NCBI GenBank assembly: GCA_015654825.1
Contig: JAATGE010000286.1
Location: 1 to 14,112 of the forward strand
Direction: 5' to 3'
Length of the DNA: 14,112 bases
DNA from: Rhodospirillales bacterium
GTDB lineage: Bacteria; Pseudomonadota; Alphaproteobacteria; Acetobacterales; Acetobacteraceae
The number at the start of each line of letters is the position of its first letter. Position 1 is the stretch's first letter. The notes beneath the pieces were generated by a model that saw only the letters and a program-made list of their open reading frames with translations, was not told where the DNA came from and did no database searches. The translations under genes and the position numbers were made by a program. Shown here piece after piece: positions 1-8,844 of this stretch.

Positions 1-2
1 CG

Positions 3-686
3 GGGCTGGTGGTGCACCCGGCGCCCGGCAACGAGGACGGGACGCTGGTCAATGCGCTGCTGGCGCATTGCGGCGACAGCCTGCCGGGGATCGGCGGCGA
101 GCGGCGCCCCGGGATTGTGCATCGGCTGGATCGCGATACCTCCGGCGTGATGGTAGTGGCGAAGACGGAGGCGGCGCTCGCCGGGCTATCCGCGATGTTC
201 GCGGCCCGCGATCTGGAGCGCGAATACGTGGCGCTGGTGTGGGGCGTGGCCAGCCCCGCCGCGGGTGAAATCGAGGGCGCGATCGGGCGGGATCCGCGCG
301 ACCGCAAGCGAATGGCGATGGTGACGCGAGGCGGGCGCGCGGCACTGACCTATTACCGCACCGAGCGCGTGTTCGCGGGCAGCGTGAGCCTGCTGCAATG
401 CCGGCTGGCGACCGGGCGAACACACCAGATCCGGGTGCACCTGGCGAGCCGCGGGCATCCGGTGGTGGGCGACCCGGTGTATTTGCGGCGCATTCCGGCG
501 GTGAGCCGGGGATTGCCGGAAGAAGCGCGGCGGGCGCTGCTGGATTTTCCCCGCCAGGCGCTGCATGCGCGAAGCCTTGGGTTCCGCCATCCGCGAACCG
601 GAATAATGATGCGGTTCGAAACCGAAGTGCCGGAGGATTTCCGACAGTTGCTGCGGGTCCTCGACGGCATTTGGAATTCTGCTTGA
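3..686 (+). CDS. RluA/RluD-family 23S rRNA pseudouridine synthase (5' end missing)
   Basis: This enzyme isomerises specific uridines in large-subunit rRNA to pseudouridine in the cytoplasm. The reading frame is open from base 3, so the N-terminus (S4-like domain and first part of the catalytic domain) lies outside the window. The first visible residues, GLVVHPAPGN, are the usual RluA-family strand before the active site. The catalytic motif HRLDRDTSG follows, with the catalytic Asp codon at 129-131. Further on is TGRTHQIRVHLA (about 415-450), then GHPVVGDPVYL. The GDPVY ending is more like RluD than RluC, which usually has GDDKYG, so an RluD-type role (helix 69 of 23S rRNA) is the best guess. 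It stops with TGA at 684-686 and converges on the next gene across an AT-rich hairpin. The family is certain; the exact target is inferred. Confidence 0.93.
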   Translation, partial: GLVVHPAPGNEDGTLVNALLAHCGDSLPGIGGERRPGIVHRLDRDTSGVMVVAKTEAALAGLSAMFAARDLEREYVALVWGVASPAAGEIEGAIGRDPRDRKRMAMVTRGGRAALTYYRTERVFAGSVSLLQCRLATGRTHQIRVHLASRGHPVVGDPVYLRRIPAVSRGLPEEARRALLDFPRQALHARSLGFRHPRTGIMMRFETEVPEDFRQLLRVLDGIWNSA

Positions 687-733
687 CCGGCAGTTAATCG
701 GATGCTTCGGCCCAAGACGAAGGCCAAATGAAC

Positions 734-808
734 AAAAGTTTTTTGCTTCTTTTTTCAAAAAAGAACAAGAAAAAGCACTTCTTTTTGAAAAAAGAAGCAA
801 AAACTTTT
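734..808. repeat. Long AT-rich inverted repeat, copy 1 (probable bidirectional terminator)
   Basis: The left arm (734-765) and right arm (779-808) are about 30 bases each. They are complementary except for two one-base differences in homopolymer length, and a 13-base loop separates them. The arms contain the core GCTTCTTTTTTCAAAAA. The element sits between two converging genes (stops at 686 and 844), where a two-way transcription terminator is expected. A second copy lies at 9765-9829, and outside the arms both share a flank reading roughly AACAATTAA. Seeing the same element twice, each time between convergent genes, is direct from the sequence. The terminator role is inferred. I recall similar hairpins from Acetobacteraceae genomes. 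Confidence 0.85.
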
Positions 809-843
809 GATTAATTGTTGCTCGTTCGACGACGTCGCCGGGG

Positions 844-1524
844 CTAATCGATCAATGGTTCAATTAACGTGGGTGCGGCGGAAAACTCCACTTCGGCCTC
901 CGCCTGTTTGCGGTCCAGGCGCAGCTCGGTGGTGCCGTTGGCCCCCGGCGAGAGAACTTCGCGGCTGGCGCCAACCAGATAGAACACCTGGCCCCGGCTG
1001 CCCGGGGCGAAGCTGATGGCCAGCCCGCGCAGCCGGGGCGCGAACAGGGACGCCAGCAGGCCGGCATTGGAATGGGCGGCGATCGCGGCGGCGTCGCGCG
1101 CCTGCGCGCCGGCGCTGACGAACCAGGTGTACGGCATGCGCAAATGGGGCGGCGGCGCCACCGCGAGAATGATTTCCAGGCTCATCGTTCCGCGCGGCTG
1201 ATCGATGCCCACCGTGGGATTCTCGGCCCGCAGCGCGGCGGTAAGCGGCAGCGTGACAGTGCCGTCGGCGGCCACCGGAACAACCAGGGCGCCGCCGGCG
1301 GCGAAGATCGTGAGACGCGGTGGCGGGCTCAGCGGCGTGCCGGCGCGGCTCACCACGCGCTCGATGAAAATGAGCTTGTCGCGGCTAGGTGGGGGCAGGC
1401 CCATGAAATCGGACAGCGGTTTGGTCAGCGTACCATAGGGAAGGCCGCCGCTGGTTTCGGGCGCTGGCTGGGCGTTGCCGGCGAGCGGAATTACGGCCAG
1501 GAAGGCTGCAAGAAATCGGCGCAT
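844..1524 (-). CDS. Secreted protein of unknown function
   Basis: I do not recognise this 226-residue protein. The reading frame is open further upstream, but the preferred start is the ATG at 1524-1522 (MRRFLAAFLAV). It is preceded by GGAG at a 7-base spacing and begins directly with a signal peptide: two arginines, a hydrophobic stretch, then a likely cleavage after AGNA near residue 19. Alternative in-frame ATGs at 1530 and 1551 would add 2 or 9 residues. The mature part has no cysteine, no further clear membrane segment and many alternating hydrophobic stretches, which suggests a beta-rich periplasmic protein. A proline-rich segment (PPPSRD, PPPR) lies early, and two more PPP-type turns follow. 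It is transcribed away from the aldehyde dehydrogenase gene across a 152-base spacer and ends facing the pseudouridine synthase. GC-rich third positions support it as a real gene. Confidence 0.7.
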   Translation of the reverse strand: MRRFLAAFLAVIPLAGNAQPAPETSGGLPYGTLTKPLSDFMGLPPPSRDKLIFIERVVSRAGTPLSPPPRLTIFAAGGALVVPVAADGTVTLPLTAALRAENPTVGIDQPRGTMSLEIILAVAPPPHLRMPYTWFVSAGAQARDAAAIAAHSNAGLLASLFAPRLRGLAISFAPGSRGQVFYLVGASREVLSPGANGTTELRLDRKQAEAEVEFSAAPTLIEPLID

Positions 1525-1662
1525 GAACATGCTCCGTGGGATCACCGACATGGGCGACCGCGCTGGATATGGTGCGGCAAGGGCCGCAATGCGATGCTTG
1601 CGTTGCGCCCAGGTGGGTCGCACGCTGCCGCCCGAAGCGCCAAGCTGAAAACGGCACCACGC

Positions 1663-1671
1663 AGGAGGAGG
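1663..1671 (+). promoter_or_regulatory. Strong ribosome binding site fixing the aldehyde dehydrogenase start
   Basis: AGGAGGAGG lies five bases before the ATG at 1677. The reading frame is open upstream to 1536, but this site decides the start. No convincing promoter boxes were found in the divergent spacer 1525-1676. Confidence 0.85.
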
Positions 1672-1676
1672 TTTCC

Positions 1677-3113
1677 ATGGACCAGTTTGCCAGCGCGCCT
1701 GGTGGCATTGAGGAGTTGCTGAGCCGGCTGCTGGAGCGGCAGCGGGCGGCATTCATGGCGGCGCCGCGGCCCACGGCGCGCGAGCGCGCGGAGCATCTGC
1801 AGCGCCTGGAAACAGCGGTGAAGAAGAACCAGGATGCGATCGCCAATGCACTGGGCACCGATTTCGGCAATCGCGCGCGGCCCGAAACGGTGCTGGCGGA
1901 AATCCTGCCGACAATTGCCGCGTGCGGCTTCGCACGCAAGCATCTCGCTGGCTGGATGCGCCCGCAACGACGCGCCGTCGGGCTCAATTTCAAACCGGCG
2001 GTAAACCGCGTCGAGTATACGCCGAAGGGCGTCGTGGGCGTGGTCGCACCATGGAACTATCCGATCTACCTGACGCTCGGGCCGCTCGTCGATATTCTCG
2101 CCGCGGGCAATCGATGCATGATCAAGCCGAGCGAATTGACCCCGGCGACATCTGCACTGCTCGCCAAGCTGCTGGGCGACATTTTTCCGCCCGAGCAGGT
2201 TGCCGTGGTGCAGGGCGATGTTGCGGTGGGGCGGGCATTTTGCGCCCTGAAATTCGATCACCTGCTGTACACCGGCAGCACGCATGTGGGGCGTGAGGTG
2301 ATGCGGGCGGCGGCGGAGAACCTGGTGCCGGTGACACTGGAACTGGGCGGCAAGAGCCCGGTGATCGTGGCGGAAGATTACGACGTCGGCAAAGCCGCGA
2401 AATCGGTGGCGGTGGGCAAGTTCTTCAATGCCGGCCAGACCTGCGTCTCACCGGATTATGCGCTGGTGACCGGTGGCCGCGCCGAAAAATTCGCCCACTC
2501 CGTGCTGGCGGCGGCCGAGGCGATGTATCCGAAACTCGATGGCAATCCGGATTATACCGCGGTGATTTCGGACCGGCACCATGCGCGGCTGACCGGCCTC
2601 GTTGCCGAAGCGGAGGCGGCGGGCGCGACCATATTGCGCCATCGCGACAAGCCGACCGGCAATACCCGGCATTTTCCGCCGACCGTCGTGCTGAACCCGC
2701 CACTCGACGGCAAGCTGATGCAGGACGAGATTTTCGGGCCGATCCTGCCGGTGGTGCGGACCGAAAACCTCGATGCTGCTCTCGATTTCGTGAACACCCG
2801 ACCGCGTCCGCTGGCCCTGTATGCGTACACGAACGACAGCGCGACGGAGCGCAAAATTTTAGATCAAACGATCTCCGGCGGCGTCACCGTGAACTCGACG
2901 ATGCTGCATGTTGCGCAAGACGACATGCCATTTGGCGGGATCGGTCCCAGCGGAATTGGCGCGTACCATGGCCATGAAGGTTTTTTAGAATTTTCGCACA
3001 CACGAAGCCTGCATAAGCCTCGTTTCTTTACCGCCATCGAGATATTGAAGCCGCCTTACGCAACAAGGATGCGGCTAGCGCTCAAGATGCTCGCCGGGTT
3101 CGAACTAAAATAG
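1677..3113 (+). CDS. Coniferyl-aldehyde-type NAD(P)-dependent aldehyde dehydrogenase
   Basis: The protein has 478 residues, the usual size for the CalB branch of the aldehyde dehydrogenase superfamily. It should oxidise an aromatic or other hydrophobic aldehyde to the acid in the cytoplasm using NAD(P)+. The catalytic set is complete: Asn127 in PWNYP, Glu222 in LELGGKSP, and nucleophile Cys256 in GQTC. The IKPSE cofactor-site motif and EIFGPILPV are also present. The C-terminal DMPFGGIGPSGIGAYHG followed by F-SHTRS is characteristic of the CalB and fatty-aldehyde-type branch. The start is set by the AGGAGGAGG site at 1663. The next gene begins about 150 bases downstream on the same strand, so it could share regulation with the molybdoenzyme cluster, though the gap argues for a separate transcript. 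Substrate is inferred from family only; long-chain aliphatic aldehydes are an alternative. Confidence 0.93.
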   Translation: MDQFASAPGGIEELLSRLLERQRAAFMAAPRPTARERAEHLQRLETAVKKNQDAIANALGTDFGNRARPETVLAEILPTIAACGFARKHLAGWMRPQRRAVGLNFKPAVNRVEYTPKGVVGVVAPWNYPIYLTLGPLVDILAAGNRCMIKPSELTPATSALLAKLLGDIFPPEQVAVVQGDVAVGRAFCALKFDHLLYTGSTHVGREVMRAAAENLVPVTLELGGKSPVIVAEDYDVGKAAKSVAVGKFFNAGQTCVSPDYALVTGGRAEKFAHSVLAAAEAMYPKLDGNPDYTAVISDRHHARLTGLVAEAEAAGATILRHRDKPTGNTRHFPPTVVLNPPLDGKLMQDEIFGPILPVVRTENLDAALDFVNTRPRPLALYAYTNDSATERKILDQTISGGVTVNSTMLHVAQDDMPFGGIGPSGIGAYHGHEGFLEFSHTRSLHKPRFFTAIEILKPPYATRMRLALKMLAGFELK

Positions 3114-3265
3114 CAGCAATATCAATGCGCTGACGCGATCCCGGAAAGTTCTGCTTCCTATAGGTTAATTTTTTGGCCTTTTGGCCGGCGTCACGTCAAT
3201 TTTTCTTTGCATTTTAGATGAACCTTCGTTTAGGTTCGTCTCGAAAATTGGCGCGGAGCTGGCGC

Positions 3266-4828
3266 ATGGCCTCCTTGAGACGGCGCGGCACACTGACGTG
3301 TGTGCTGTTGGCAACGACCCTTCTGGCCCTACAGGCGCCAGCCAACGCGGCGGACGTATCGAACCTGGCGGCCGGCGGAACCACGGCGCGGGCGCCGGCC
3401 TCACAGCGCGCGCAAGTGCAATATTTCCTTCGCCGTTTCGCATTCTCGGCGCCGCCCGAAACAGTGACGTCGTTGCTCGGGACCGGCATCCCGGCCTGGC
3501 TGACCATACAGGATAATTGGCAGGCGCTCGATGATTCCGGGTCCATCCTGGAGACTCTGCCGACGCAACTGGTCAATGGCGGCCTGCCGGACTCCAACAT
3601 CTTCGAACGCGCCGTCCTGCAGCATATGATCCTGACGCCGCGGCAGCTGCAGGCCAAGCTGGAGCTGCACTGGCTGGATCATTTCTCCGTCGGACTGGAG
3701 AATGTCGGCGATCCGGCGCTGATGTATCATTACGACCAGGCGATACGCGCCAATGCCCTCGGCAACTTCGCAACGCTGCTGACCGCGGTCGCGCAGGAAG
3801 GCGCGATGCTGATCTGGCTGAACAACAACTACAATGCCGGCTCGGAGCCGAACGAGAATTTCGCCCGCGAGGTCATGCAGCTTTATTCGATGGGCATCTA
3901 TACGCTCAACCAGGATGGATCGATCAAGCTCGGGAAGAACGGCCAGCCGGCGCTGAACTACAACCAGAAGGACGTCGAAGCGCTCGCCAAAGCGATGACC
4001 GGCTACGGCGTCGTCTACGATAACAACAACAACAATCCGCAGACACGTTTTTCGGTGCAGTATTTCCCGGGCAACCACTATAGCGGCCCGCTGAAATATT
4101 TCGGCAAGTCGCAGAAGGTGCCGACCGACGGCACGGCGATCGCATACGTCATGCAGCAACTTGCGACCCGGCCGTCGACGGCGCCGTTCGAGGCCAAGGA
4201 ACTGCTGCAGCGCTTCGTCACCGAGGATCCGCCGGCGCAATATATTTCCGACATCGCAGCGGTCTGGGAAAGCACCAAGCGGGCGCCCGACCAGATCGCG
4301 CAGGTGATCACCGCCGTCGTCAACCATCCCGACTTCAACAGCTACTATAACGGCATGCTGAAACAGCCGGCGGAGCTTGTGCTCGGGGCGCTGCGGGAAG
4401 TCCCGGGAACCTTGCAGGCCACCGCGAACGTCGCACCTGGCGGCAGCCTGCTTTCGGAGCTGAACGGTCTGGGCCAGCAGCTGTTCTATCCGGCCACGGT
4501 GTTCTCGTTTTACCGGCCGGGCTATCTCGCCACCACCGCCAATACCGGCACGGTGCTGGACCGCACCGGCGTGTTCGCGAACATCACGAATGCGCAACCG
4601 AGCGGCGCCTATACCGATACCTATATCGACATCCCGACGCTGCGAACGCGGATCGGCAGCACGCATGGCGAGGAAATCGCCACCTACCTGCTCGACGCGA
4701 TGCTGGATGGCGGGTCGGCGAACCTTCAATCGATCCTGCGCGCGTATCTCGGCAAGACGCCCAGCGACAACCAGATCCGCGGCGCCATCTGGCTGCTGCT
4801 CAACGCCCCTGACTATGCGGTGAACTGA
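3266..4828 (+). CDS. DUF1800 family exported protein
   Basis: This 520-residue protein has an N-terminal signal peptide: MASLRRRGT, a hydrophobic core, then cleavage near residue 28 after PANA. The start at 3266 has GGAG seven bases upstream. An ATG at 3218 would add 16 residues but has no visible ribosome site. Family hallmarks are HMILTPRQLQAKLELHWLDHF (His of HWLDHF at residue 135) and NENFAREVMQLYSMGIYTL (Asn196). A stretch rich in Asn follows the TGYGV segment (NNNNNP, near residue 255). The biochemical function of DUF1800 proteins is not established. They are commonly encoded beside DUF1501 proteins, as here, where the DUF1501 gene starts one base after this stop codon. An envelope role together with the DUF1501 partner is inferred from the signal peptide and context. 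No domain appears truncated. Confidence 0.92.
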   Translation: MASLRRRGTLTCVLLATTLLALQAPANAADVSNLAAGGTTARAPASQRAQVQYFLRRFAFSAPPETVTSLLGTGIPAWLTIQDNWQALDDSGSILETLPTQLVNGGLPDSNIFERAVLQHMILTPRQLQAKLELHWLDHFSVGLENVGDPALMYHYDQAIRANALGNFATLLTAVAQEGAMLIWLNNNYNAGSEPNENFAREVMQLYSMGIYTLNQDGSIKLGKNGQPALNYNQKDVEALAKAMTGYGVVYDNNNNNPQTRFSVQYFPGNHYSGPLKYFGKSQKVPTDGTAIAYVMQQLATRPSTAPFEAKELLQRFVTEDPPAQYISDIAAVWESTKRAPDQIAQVITAVVNHPDFNSYYNGMLKQPAELVLGALREVPGTLQATANVAPGGSLLSELNGLGQQLFYPATVFSFYRPGYLATTANTGTVLDRTGVFANITNAQPSGAYTDTYIDIPTLRTRIGSTHGEEIATYLLDAMLDGGSANLQSILRAYLGKTPSDNQIRGAIWLLLNAPDYAVN

Positions 4829-4829
4829 C

Positions 4830-6098
4830 ATGCTGATCAAACGCCGGAACATACTGGGCGGCATGGGCGGCCTCGCGGTAACCCCCCTGTTCTGCAACAG
4901 CCTCGCCGCCGAAGAGGCGAACTCCAACGGCCTCATTGTCGTGTCGATCCTGCTGTCCGGCGGCAATGACGGGCTGAACACCGTCGTGCCGCTGCCGCAA
5001 TACGGCAACTATTACAAGCTGCGCACGCCGGCGGCACCGCCGCAGGGCCTGAACCTGGCTTATTCGGAGAGCGACCTCTCGCTGCTGGCGTTCAATGCGG
5101 ACCCGAAAGTGCCGCCGCTGCAGGCGACCGACTACGCGTTCACGCCCTCGATGCTGGCGATGCGCGATCTCTATACCACCGGCAACCTGGCGGTGATCGC
5201 CGGTGTTTCGCTGCCGCTCGCTGAAACGAATGCGCTGAGCCACACCAACGCGACAATGGATTGGCTGACCGGGCAGATCAATATCGGCCTGGTCACGCCG
5301 CCGGGCTGGCTCGGCCTGTCGCTGGATGGCGTGAAGGGCGGCGCGCTTGGCGCGACCGCGTCGATGGGCGGCAGTTCGCAGCTGGTGGTCGGCAGCACGC
5401 ATCAGGGCCTGGTGATCAACCCGCCGATGGATTATTTCGGGGTCAATTACGGCGTCAGCGACGACCAGAAGAAGCTCGAGGGCGCCTACAAGAAAATCGG
5501 CGTGCTGCCGGCTTCGAGCCCGACCGGGCGGGCGGATCAGAAGATCATGCAGACCGCGCTCTCGGATATCAAGACCGTACAGGCGATTGCCAAGCACGAG
5601 AAGGCCAGTAGCTATCCGCTGCAGAGCTGGCTCGACTATCAGTTGCGCGATATCGGACGCCTGATCGTCGGCGGCGCCGGCGTGCGCGGCTTCCTTGCCG
5701 TGCAGGGCGGCTACGATACGCACTACCAGCAGGCACTGTATCAGCCGACGCTGCTGAGCCAGCTCGGGCAATCGATCGTGAATTTCTACGAATACCTGGC
5801 TGCCGCCAGTGCTTCCCGGAACGTGGTGATCATGACGATGTCGGATTTCGGGCGCCGGCCGGCCGCCAATCTGGATTTCGGCACCGACCATGGCGGCGGC
5901 ACGGTGAGCTTCGTGTTCGGCGATCAGGTGAAGGGCGGCGTATATGGCACCTATCCGAGCCTGAAACAGTTCGACCCGAACGGCAACCTGAAGATGTCGG
6001 TGGATTTCCGCAACGTGCTCTCCGACCTGATCGTGGCGATGGGCGGCGATGCGACGGCGATCCTCGGCCAGACGTACCCGGCGCTCGGTTTTATCTGA
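4830..6098 (+). CDS. DUF1501 family exported protein (Tat-type signal)
   Basis: This 422-residue protein starts one base after the DUF1800 stop (TGACATG), so translation is probably coupled. The N-terminus, MLIKRRNILGGMGG followed by a short hydrophobic stretch and SLAAEE, fits a twin-arginine (Tat) signal. DUF1501 proteins belong to the alkaline-phosphatase/sulfatase-like fold group. Their hallmark motifs are all present: SGGNDGLN (residues 43-50), GGYDTH (293-298, with Asp296 and His298 as likely metal ligands), and MSDFGRR followed by GTDHGGG (Asp353, His354). The C-terminal YGTYPSL and FRNVLSDLI segments also match the family. The reaction is unknown; a hydrolase-like or metal-binding role is inferred only from the fold. 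It lies between the DUF1800 gene and the molybdoenzyme genes in a closely packed operon, and all of these products are expected outside the cytoplasm. Confidence 0.92.
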   Translation: MLIKRRNILGGMGGLAVTPLFCNSLAAEEANSNGLIVVSILLSGGNDGLNTVVPLPQYGNYYKLRTPAAPPQGLNLAYSESDLSLLAFNADPKVPPLQATDYAFTPSMLAMRDLYTTGNLAVIAGVSLPLAETNALSHTNATMDWLTGQINIGLVTPPGWLGLSLDGVKGGALGATASMGGSSQLVVGSTHQGLVINPPMDYFGVNYGVSDDQKKLEGAYKKIGVLPASSPTGRADQKIMQTALSDIKTVQAIAKHEKASSYPLQSWLDYQLRDIGRLIVGGAGVRGFLAVQGGYDTHYQQALYQPTLLSQLGQSIVNFYEYLAAASASRNVVIMTMSDFGRRPAANLDFGTDHGGGTVSFVFGDQVKGGVYGTYPSLKQFDPNGNLKMSVDFRNVLSDLIVAMGGDATAILGQTYPALGFI

Positions 6099-6107
6099 GT
6101 TCGGCGC

Positions 6108-6554
6108 GTGGCCAGCCTGACCGTCAACGGCCAGACGTACCAGATACAGTCCGACCCTTCGACACCGGTGCTGTGGCTGATCCGCGACGTGATCGGCCTC
6201 AAGGGCACGAAATATGGCTGCGGCATTTCGGTATGCGGCGCCTGCACCATTCTGGTCGGCGGCACGCCGCAGCGCAGTTGCCAGATCACCATGGCCGATA
6301 TCAACGGCGCGCCGGTCACCACGATCGAGGGACTTTCAGCAGACAGCAGCCATCCGTTGCAGCAGGCGTGGATCGCGCACCAGGTGCCGCAATGCGGGTT
6401 CTGCCAGTCCGGCCAGATCCTGCGGGCGACGCAATTGATCGCCAACGGCAAGATACCGAGCGATGCCGATATCAACGTCACAATGAACAATATCTGCGTA
6501 TGCGGCACCTATACGCGCATGCGCGCGGCGATCCATAGCGCGGCCGGCGGCTGA
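6108..6554 (+). CDS. [2Fe-2S] subunit of a xanthine-dehydrogenase-family molybdoenzyme (IorA-like)
   Basis: This 148-residue subunit passes electrons from the molybdenum site to an acceptor. It starts with GTG at 6108, nine bases after the DUF1501 stop, with only a weak ribosome site. The first cluster is bound by Cys38, Cys43, Cys46 and Cys58 (plant-ferredoxin fold, [10 protein letters not shown]). The second is bound by Cys96, Cys99, Cys130 and Cys132 (QCGFCQSGQ and [10 protein letters not shown]). The spacing matches the small subunits of isoquinoline 1-oxidoreductase and related aldehyde or nicotinate dehydrogenases. It has no signal peptide of its own. In this enzyme group the small subunit normally folds, binds the large subunit and crosses the membrane with it through Tat. 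Its stop overlaps the start of the large subunit by one base (TGATG), which implies stoichiometric translation. Confidence 0.95.
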   Translation: MASLTVNGQTYQIQSDPSTPVLWLIRDVIGLKGTKYGCGISVCGACTILVGGTPQRSCQITMADINGAPVTTIEGLSADSSHPLQQAWIAHQVPQCGFCQSGQILRATQLIANGKIPSDADINVTMNNICVCGTYTRMRAAIHSAAGG

Positions 6555-8791
6555 TGCGTTACGCCGCCGCCATCGCCGCGCGGCGCGCATCATCTGCCGC
6601 CTTATCGCCGTCGGCGGATCGCGACCCGTCATGTGACTGCGAACCATGTGCGGCGCGCGCCGCGCATGGCGCCGGCGTTGGCCTGAACCGCCGCAATTTC
6701 CTGTTTTCGGGGGTCGCCGCCTGCGGCGGCCTGCTGATCGGCGTCGGAGTACCGGGTCGCGCGCGCGCCACCGGCGGGACCTACCGGATTACCGCATGGG
6801 TCAGCGTCGGCACCGACGAAACCGTCACGATCCTGAGTGGCAGCCAGGAGATGGGCCAGGGGATTTATTCCGCCCTGGCGCAGATCGTCGCCGAGGAATT
6901 GCGCGTCGACTGGCCGCAGGTGCAGGTGGGACCGGCGCCGCTGGCTGCCGTGTTCGACAATCCGCTGCTCGGCGCACAAACAACGGCGGGCAGTTCGAGC
7001 GTACGCGGCTATTTTTCAGCGCTGCTGGAAGCCGGTGCCATCGCACGGCAGATGCTGATCGAGGCCGGTGCCGCGGCCATGGGCGTAAAACCGAAGGCGT
7101 GCGTGGCGGCCGGCGGCAAAGTGGTGGTGAAGGCAACCGGCCAATCGGTCACGTTCGGCAGCGTGGCGGCGGCCGCCTCGCAACTGAAACCGCCGAAGAA
7201 AGCGACACTTTACTCGAATTCCGGCTTTGTGCTGGTCGGCCAGCCGGTGCCGCGGCCCGAATTGCCGGCCAAGGTGAACGGGACGGCGGTGTACGGCTCG
7301 GATGTTGTGGTGCCGGGCATGCTGTATGGCGCGGTACTGCTTTGCCCGACCCGCGGCGGAACAGTGGCCACGATGGGGCCGGCGCCTTCCGGCAGTCAGG
7401 CGGTCAATCTCGGCACCGGCATCGCGGCGGTGGCGAACGCCGGGCCGAACGGTACCACCTGGACGGCGATGCAGGCGGTCAAACAGGTGAAGGTGACCTG
7501 GAGTTTGCCGGCCGATGCCGCACAGCAGACAAGCAAGATAATTCTCTCCGAGGCCGAGACGTTGCTGGTCAGCGGCAACGCGATCGTCGCCGAAACCGTA
7601 GGCGATGTCGCCAGCGCCCAGGCAGGCGCGGCAAAAGTGCTGACCCTGACTTATATTCTGCCTTACGTACCGCACACCACCCTGGAAACCCCCAACTGCA
7701 CCGCCCGCGTGACCGCCAGGACCTGCGAAATCTGGGCCTCGACGCAGGCGCCGGCGGGCGCGCAGGCGGTCGCCGCCAGCATCACCGGATTGAAGCCGCA
7801 GGCAATTACGGTGAATTGCATGCAGATGGGCGGCGGCCTCGGGCGCAAGCTGGAACAGGATTTTGTTGCTTATGCAGTGATTGCATCGAAGGCGCTTGGC
7901 GTGCCGGTGCAGCTGGTGTTTCCGCGCGAGCAGGATTTCACCCAGGATCAGTACCGGCCGATGGCGGTGTGCCGCGTGACGGTCGGGCTCGACAAGAGCG
8001 GACGCATCGTCAGCTGGGATTTTCGTAACGTTTCACCAAGTATCCTGTACCAGCGCGGCTATATCGTCGACGGGCAGCTCGATGACCAGGCGACCGAGGG
8101 CGCGACCGGCCTGCCCTATGCGCTGCCGAACCGGCTGATGGACTGGGTGCGCCATCCGGCAACGGTTCCGGTCGGCTTCTGGCGCTCGGTCGGCAATTCG
8201 ATCAATGCATTCGCCTGCGAAAGCGCCGTCGACGAGGCGGCGCTGGCCTCGCGAACCGATCCGCTGGCCTACCGGCAAGGCCTGCTCGCCGGCAACGCGC
8301 GGGCGTTGGCGGTGCTGAACCAGGCCGCGGCGCTCGGCGGCTGGGGGGTCACACGGCAAGGTTACGCGAACGGGCTGGCATACCACGAGCAATTCGGCAC
8401 GCTGGCGGCCGTCGTGGTGACGATTACCGAAACGAGCGGGGTGATCCAGGTACTGAATGTGGCATGCGCGGTGGATTGCGGCATGGTGGTGAACCCGGAC
8501 ACGGCGGCGCAGCAGATCGAGGGCGGCATCGTGCAGGGGCTGACGTCGGCGCTGTGGAGCCAGATCCTGTTCAAGAACGGCATAGCCCAGACCAGCAACT
8601 TCGACAATTACCGGATGATGCGGATGGCCGACATGCCGACCGTGGAGGTCAGCTTGCTGCAGACGCCGGGGGCGCCACTGGGCGGGCTCGGCGAGGTCGG
8701 CGTGCCGTGCATGGCGCCGGCTCTGGCCAATGCCTGGGCCAAACTGACGGGAAAGCGGCTGCGGACCTTGCCGCTGTTTCCCAAAGGGTAA
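6554..8791 (+). CDS. Molybdopterin-binding large subunit, xanthine dehydrogenase family (IorB-like, Tat-exported)
   Basis: This 745-residue subunit carries the molybdenum cofactor and hydroxylates or oxidises an aldehyde or N-heterocycle. Tat motif [10 protein letters not shown] (Arg46, Arg47) is followed by a hydrophobic stretch and a cleavage region near GRARA. Cofactor motifs in order are GSQEMGQG (Gln98-Gly103), [12 protein letters not shown] (from Gly426), [13 protein letters not shown] (from Gly541), and GGLGEVG with the expected catalytic base Glu714. The length matches IorB-type subunits. ATG at 6554 overlaps the preceding stop. It leaves an unusual 43-residue leader before the Tat motif, with a CDCEPC cluster (Cys27, 29, 32) and no better downstream start. 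No cytochrome c subunit gene, the frequent partner in acetic acid bacteria, follows. Substrate cannot be read from sequence. The upstream aldehyde dehydrogenase and the DUF1501/DUF1800 pair are the only hints. Confidence 0.93.
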   Translation: MRYAAAIAARRASSAALSPSADRDPSCDCEPCAARAAHGAGVGLNRRNFLFSGVAACGGLLIGVGVPGRARATGGTYRITAWVSVGTDETVTILSGSQEMGQGIYSALAQIVAEELRVDWPQVQVGPAPLAAVFDNPLLGAQTTAGSSSVRGYFSALLEAGAIARQMLIEAGAAAMGVKPKACVAAGGKVVVKATGQSVTFGSVAAAASQLKPPKKATLYSNSGFVLVGQPVPRPELPAKVNGTAVYGSDVVVPGMLYGAVLLCPTRGGTVATMGPAPSGSQAVNLGTGIAAVANAGPNGTTWTAMQAVKQVKVTWSLPADAAQQTSKIILSEAETLLVSGNAIVAETVGDVASAQAGAAKVLTLTYILPYVPHTTLETPNCTARVTARTCEIWASTQAPAGAQAVAASITGLKPQAITVNCMQMGGGLGRKLEQDFVAYAVIASKALGVPVQLVFPREQDFTQDQYRPMAVCRVTVGLDKSGRIVSWDFRNVSPSILYQRGYIVDGQLDDQATEGATGLPYALPNRLMDWVRHPATVPVGFWRSVGNSINAFACESAVDEAALASRTDPLAYRQGLLAGNARALAVLNQAAALGGWGVTRQGYANGLAYHEQFGTLAAVVVTITETSGVIQVLNVACAVDCGMVVNPDTAAQQIEGGIVQGLTSALWSQILFKNGIAQTSNFDNYRMMRMADMPTVEVSLLQTPGAPLGGLGEVGVPCMAPALANAWAKLTGKRLRTLPLFPKG

Positions 8792-8805
8792 CGTTAAAGC
8801 AGAGG

Positions 8806-8822
8806 CCGGGGCTCCGCCCTGG
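8806..8822. repeat. Degenerate CCAGGGGC-type hairpin repeat
   Basis: CCGGGGC (8806-8812) and GCCCTGG (8816-8822) form a 7-bp stem with one G-T pair and a 3-base loop. Read on the minus strand it begins CCAGGGCGGAGCCCC and then CGGCCT. It therefore matches the repeat at 12917-12935 (CCAGGGGCAGAGCCCCTGG then CCT). It lies 14 bases after the molybdoenzyme stop, and a terminator or message-stabilising role is possible but has no T-tract to support it. Confidence 0.6.
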
Positions 8823-8844
8823 TACCGACATTTGAGGGGATGTC

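Noticed and set aside
1525..1752. Upstream extension of the secreted-protein gene on the minus strand
   Set aside because: It would overlap the aldehyde dehydrogenase start and bury the signal peptide inside the protein.
3175..3186. GGCCTTTTGGCC hairpin after the aldehyde dehydrogenase as a terminator
   Set aside because: The stem is only 4 bp and no T-tract follows it on either strand in the needed position.
3401..5008. Long open frame (535 codons) on the minus strand opposite DUF1800/DUF1501
   Set aside because: It is the antisense shadow of two clear family genes. Its translation is rich in Arg, His and Gln repeats, with no motif, which is typical of mirrored GC-rich codons.
4800..5891. 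Minus-strand 363-codon frame opposite DUF1501
   Set aside because: Antisense shadow with no ribosome site or recognisable domain.
6646..8028. Plus-strand 460-codon frame overlapping the molybdoenzyme subunit
   Set aside because: It is a shifted frame of a gene with all family motifs; its product is Arg/Gly-rich low complexity.
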